Of a stretch of DNA of 64,000 nucleotides, positions 59,139 to 64,000 are shown piece after piece. The stretch's first letter is position 1. Every line of letters starts with the position of its first letter. Below the pieces are notes generated by a model, which saw only the letters and a program-made list of their open reading frames with translations, searched no databases and was not told the origin of the DNA. The stretch comes from Psoroptes ovis (Eukaryota > Arthropoda > Arachnida > Sarcoptiformes > Psoroptidae): positions 3,224,001 to 3,288,000 of the forward strand of contig PQWQ01000006.1 in NCBI GenBank assembly GCA_002943765.1, written 5' to 3'. The translations under genes and the position numbers were made by a program.

Positions 59139-62100
59139 GAATATTTTGAATGAAAAAAAAGAAACAGAATTGAAAAAACAGATAACAATAAATAAATGAA
59201 TGAATGAAATTATTTCAAATGATAATATTCATTTGTAAAAAACATGGAAAAAGCAATAGAAAAGCAAGAAAATACAAAAAAAAAACAAATGCGGAAAACA
59301 ATATTTTTCGAAATCATTAAATTTTTTGTGGTCGGCTTTGAAATTATTGAATTTTTTTCTATTTTGTTTTGTTTTGTTCTTCTTAAATTATAATAATAAT
59401 AAGTTGGTAGAGTATTGAGCTAAACGAAATGAAGAAGAAAAAATCAATTCGAAATCTTATTTCTTCAAGAGTTCTTATCTTGTTTTTTATTTTTTCACAA
59501 AAACACAAAAACAAATCAATAATTTTATCTCTCGATGATGATGATGAAAACAAAAAAAAACCCTCATAGATAATAATGTCACACATGGCATCGTTAAATA
59601 TCAAATCAAATCCAAAAAATATGAGAAAGAAGAATTGAAATTACAAAGGAAGAAAAAATTAAATCTTAAATTAACCACGAATGAAATTTGAGTGTCATTA
59701 TTATTTTTTTGATCAAATAATAATAATAAATATTGAAGTGGATTAATTTTTGCTTTCTGGAGCAAAAATTTAGAAGTATGTATTTTTCCACACAGAATCA
59801 ACAATCACGATTTTCACGATAAAATAAATGAATGAAAAAAAAAAAACAAATTTATGTACTAAAAAGTTTATGGTCACCATTAATGAATGAAGAGAATGTG
59901 AAGTGAAAATGAAAAATATCCAAAAGAAAAATAATGAAATATTTCAACAAAAAAAAGATGGAAAAATTATTATGGTCAATCAGTCAATTTTACTACGATG
60001 AATGAATGAAGATTTTCGATTCGTTTATTTTTTTTTTTGATTTCATTCGCATTTTTTTCCAACATTTGATTATTTATGAATTATTATTATCGTTATAGCT
60101 ATTATTATTTTGGCTTATCAATTTGTTTTCACTTGATTATATATTAAATATTAAAATATAAGAATTTCATACAATTTATTATTGTAAATATAAATAAATA
60201 AAAAAAAAGTTTTTTTTCTTCTTTAATATATATAAGAATCGATCGATTGATTGATTGATTGAACAATAGTGCAAAAAATAATATAGAAAAATGTAGAAAA
60301 TAAGAATAAATGAAAATGGAAATTCGAATAGAATTAAATCAAATACAATGAAATGAGATAGAAATGAATGAAAAAAAAATAACGATTTTCAAAATTTAGT
60401 ATTCTTGAAGCTAATTTTAAAAAATGATTTTAGTCAATTCAATCCATTTGTTGTTTGCGATTGAATAAAAAGAAAAGAAAACTATTATTATTTGTGACAA
60501 TCGAAATTGATTTCTATTCTATTCCATTTCATTATTTTCAAATAGTAAATACAAAGAAAAAAAAGAAAGAATTTTACAATTCATTTCACAATTTTTTTTT
60601 TCGTTGTGATATTTTATTTGTAAGATAACAGATTTTAATAAATGTAATGGGAAAATCAATCGTCTTCGTTTTTTCACGACGACAAAAAATGGCCGGAAGA
60701 ATCGTTTTTCTTCAACTTGTCACTTACAGAATAGTTTCTTCTTTTCTTGTCATACTTATTTTCACACAAAAATTTCATGTATATGTAAGCGAACATTTTT
60801 GTACCCAAACATTTCCTTTGAATTTTATCAGTGAAAAGAAATGAAATTGTAAATTGTTTTTTTTCAAGAAGGGAAGATTCGGAAAGAACGAACCAAAACA
60901 TAGAAGTGAAATGAAATTATGATTGATTTTTTTTTCGATGCACCTTCGATTGAACGAAACATACATGAATCGAAAAGAAAATTGAAAAAAAATGATCGAT
61001 GACAATGCTTCGAAATTTGTTTCATATATTCATGAAATGAAATATGAATATATAAAAATTCAAATGTATATACCAAGAATTTGATGATAAATTTATATTT
61101 GAAAAAATAATAATAATACAAGAATTCAATCGATGACAAACAATCTGTCATCATCGATGTTTCGATGGAGAAAAAAATCATTATTTTTCTCTCATATCTC
61201 AATGCATGATGAAAGAGAAACAATCAACGAACAAAATTCTTATCATCATCAAAATTTTTATTCAAAATAATATCAATATATATTCAAAATGATTATTAAT
61301 AGCAAACAAAAACAAAAACGGAGAAAAAAGGAGAAAAATAATCATTCAAAAGTTTCATGGAAAAAATAATAACGAAAACGACAACAACAACAATAATCAG
61401 ATGTATCATATAATCAAAAATAGAAAAAAAGCAATCGAAACACTATTAGAAACAAGTATTGACAATAAACATCGAGAGTACCCATTCTACTCATTCATTC
61501 ATTGATTTAATGATAGTCGCGAAAAAAATAGAAATAAATAAATAAATGAAATTCTACGAATTACAATCTTAAAAATTTACGGTAGATAAATATTAACGAA
61601 AAATACTCTCTTGAGATTAAATGCATCGGAAATAAGTATTACGTTTAAATGTGGAAAGAAAATTTCCGAAAGATTTTATTTTTTTCTAGTTTTAAATCAA
61701 GTTAATTTGATCATTGAAGCATTTAGAAATTGATATTCTTCATGATTTTTGAATTTGATTCAAATATTTAATCGATTTTCTTCTACTTTTTCTTTTGTTG
61801 TTGATGATATTCCTGCCATATTTGATGGAATACACTTGATGGCCATTATTATTAATGTTACTTTTATCGGAAGTATTTGATCACATAAATCAAATTTGAT
61901 CGAATATTTCATTCAATATTTCTTTTTCTTCAAATTCTTTGAATTGTTTTCTCCTGTACACAAAGGATTTGAAATGGCGATTCTAATTGTTTTTTTTTAT
62001 ATCATCCTTTATATCGAAGCGATTTGAGCTAAGTTTTTTAGTTCAGCAGGAAATCATTTCAAATCAAATTCATATATTCATAAATATTCTCTCTTTTTTT

Positions 62101-64000
62101 TTGTCAAACGACAAATGACATGTAAATAAATTTTAAAAAATAATAATAACCTAAATATTCGAAAGCAATTCACAAACGAAAATCATATGCTTTATGTCAT
62201 TATTATTATTATTTTTATCGATATAAAAATGATTATCACACATGATATGGAAAAAAAAATTATTCATTTCACATTTGAACATGAAATATGAATAATAATA
62301 ATGATCGAAGAAAAATGTGTTAGTTAGCAAATAGAAAAAAAACTATTATAAATGGGAAATCTTATAAATAATAAATAAATTTACATTTAATGTGTTCGGG
62401 GGTACAGAGCAGCAAACAGAAAAATAGGAAAAAACATATTTATATGAAAAAATATATAAAGAATTGAAAATTAAAAGCAAGTATAGTCATCACCAACGTT
62501 TAAGGAATGTGTTTCGGTAGAAGGAGCCAGAAGGAAACAAAACAAAACGAAACGAAACAATGGAAAAAAAAATGTAATTTTACCATTTATTTAACGCATA
62601 AATAATAGCCAAAAACAAGACAAAAAGCGAAAATAAATAGTTGAAAATAATAAATAAAAACAAATGGACAAATGAATAGGAAAAAAACGTTGAAAACGAA
62701 TAAACAAATATAACAAACAAACAAACAAACAATAACAATAGTAATGACCCATCAATGAAAGAAAATGGTTGTGATATGATCATAATCATCAAAATAATGG
62801 CCAGAAAAAAATAAACAAATAAATGAATTTTCAATCCATAATATTATTTCTCATATTGCTGCTGTTATATTACATTTTTTTTCAAAAGTATCATAATTTG
62901 GAAAAAAAGAATTCTGATGGAAAATTATTATTATTATTGATATTATTTTGTCATAACTTCGATTTTTTTTTCGTTTTGTTTTCATAAAATTGGTTAATGG
63001 TCTACACAATTCATACAATAATCATCATCATCATCATAATGAATGAACGAAACAAAGCAAGAAAAAAACAAAAAATGGAGAAAAATAAGAGTGAAAATTG
63101 AATTAAATCTCATATATTTTTTGTCATTTCTTCGAAAAAAATGTATTTAATGTTTACGAAAAAATGAAATGGTTGTTACGAATAGAGAATTTCAATAAAA
63201 TTGAAACAAAATATTGGAAATATTCAATCGAAAGTAACAAAAATTGATTCAATTGTTACACATGAATTTATTATTCGTAATAATATTACTTAGTTATGCT
63301 AAAGGAATACAAAATTTAATTTGAAATTCAATTCCAAAACAATGGAGAAAATTACATTGAAAATGGGAATTTTCTAATTTGATTTCAATTGAAAATTATC
63401 ATAAAAATGTTGGTTTCATCGTTCATATTATTAATTTTTTAGAAGTGTGAAACCACATTTGGAAATGAATTCAGATGTTTGAAAATCGTACAATTTGTGA
63501 TTAAAATTAAATAATATAGATAATAATGATAATCTATAGTGACAATGAAATTTCTCAACCAGAAATCATATCAGAAATTTTCATTTTTATCTTGCCACTT
63601 TTACTTTCACAAATCACTAATCAAAATCATGATAAAAAGGTATTCACGTGTAAAAATGAATATGAACATTTTTTTGCGATTAGAATGCTTGAAATGTTTG
63701 AAATGAAATGCTCAGAAAAAAGAAATTTTCAAATTCTTTCTTTCTTTTCTTCCTCTTTCTCATTTCACATTGCACATTTACCGGATCTTTAACCAAGAAG
63801 AAGGGAAAACACGTTTGAATGGATACCTTTGTTGTTCATCATAAGGCACAAGCAATCTATGCATGCATGTGTGGCATGTGTGAAATGAAAGATGTCGAAA
63901 AAAAAACTAATCAAATTGTCAAAATAGGAAATGAAAACATGAAAAAAATAAAAAAACAAATGAATGTTTGAATGAATGTCTGAATGAATGATTAAAATCT

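Larger units (their letters stand above)
54168..64000. other. Gene-poor right end, probably GPCR intron or upstream region
   Basis: No exon is supportable in these 9.8 kb, apart from a decayed, coding-like minus-strand segment inside the tandem duplication. The rest is A+T-rich with AAT, ATG and ATTC repeats. Because the GPCR acceptor at 54168 demands an upstream exon, most or all of this stretch is probably intronic to that gene. Confidence 0.5.

Overview
This window looks like nuclear DNA from a small-genome arthropod. The evidence is intron-containing metazoan genes, very short GT-AG introns (54 to 115 bp in every gene I could split), strongly A+T-rich spacers, many AAT/ATG/ATTC-type microsatellites, and proteins full of Asn, Gln, His and Thr runs. 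The combination fits an acariform mite, but that identification is inference; no marker gene here settles it.

Layout. 1-5.6 kb has no gene I can support but holds a short terminal-inverted-repeat element and a perfect hairpin. 5.6-13.0 kb is a dense cluster: dUTPase (+), the tRNA pseudouridine synthase PUS3 (+), a GLD-2-type nucleotidyltransferase-like gene (-), and a secreted Thr-rich protein with a small antistasin-like cysteine module (+). 13-18.3 kb is non-coding and carries a 187-bp hAT-type MITE. 18.3-20.9 kb is a two-exon Kruppel-like factor gene (-) followed by about 23 kb of gene-poor, low-complexity DNA. 44-46.3 kb holds a possible orphan terminal exon (+) and an unrecognised 447-residue acidic protein (+). 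48.0-53.9 kb is a second cluster: UNC-45 (-) and IFT54/TRAF3IP1 (+) are divergent around a 531-bp spacer, and IFT54 runs tail to tail into the last two exons of a class A neuropeptide-type GPCR (-). The GPCR's upstream exons are not visible. 54.2-64 kb is probably its long intron or upstream region and contains a 2,101-bp tandem duplication whose copies look identical.

How the genes relate. They are mostly unrelated housekeeping, developmental and signalling genes. dUTPase (nucleotide-pool sanitation) and PUS3 (tRNA anticodon-arm pseudouridylation) lie head to tail 199 bp apart. IFT54 is a ciliary transport gene, and the spacer in front of it contains a good RFX X-box-like site.

Most unusual points. 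(1) The GLD-2-like protein keeps the fold signatures but has Thr at two of the three catalytic Asp positions, so it looks like a pseudoenzyme. (2) UNC-45 begins at its third TPR and seems to lack a full chaperone-binding TPR domain. (3) An X-box-like site precedes IFT54. (4) The 2.1-kb duplication has a 4-bp microhomology at its junctions and contains a decayed, coding-like antisense reading frame. I found no CRISPR array, rRNA, convincing tRNA or intact transposase gene.
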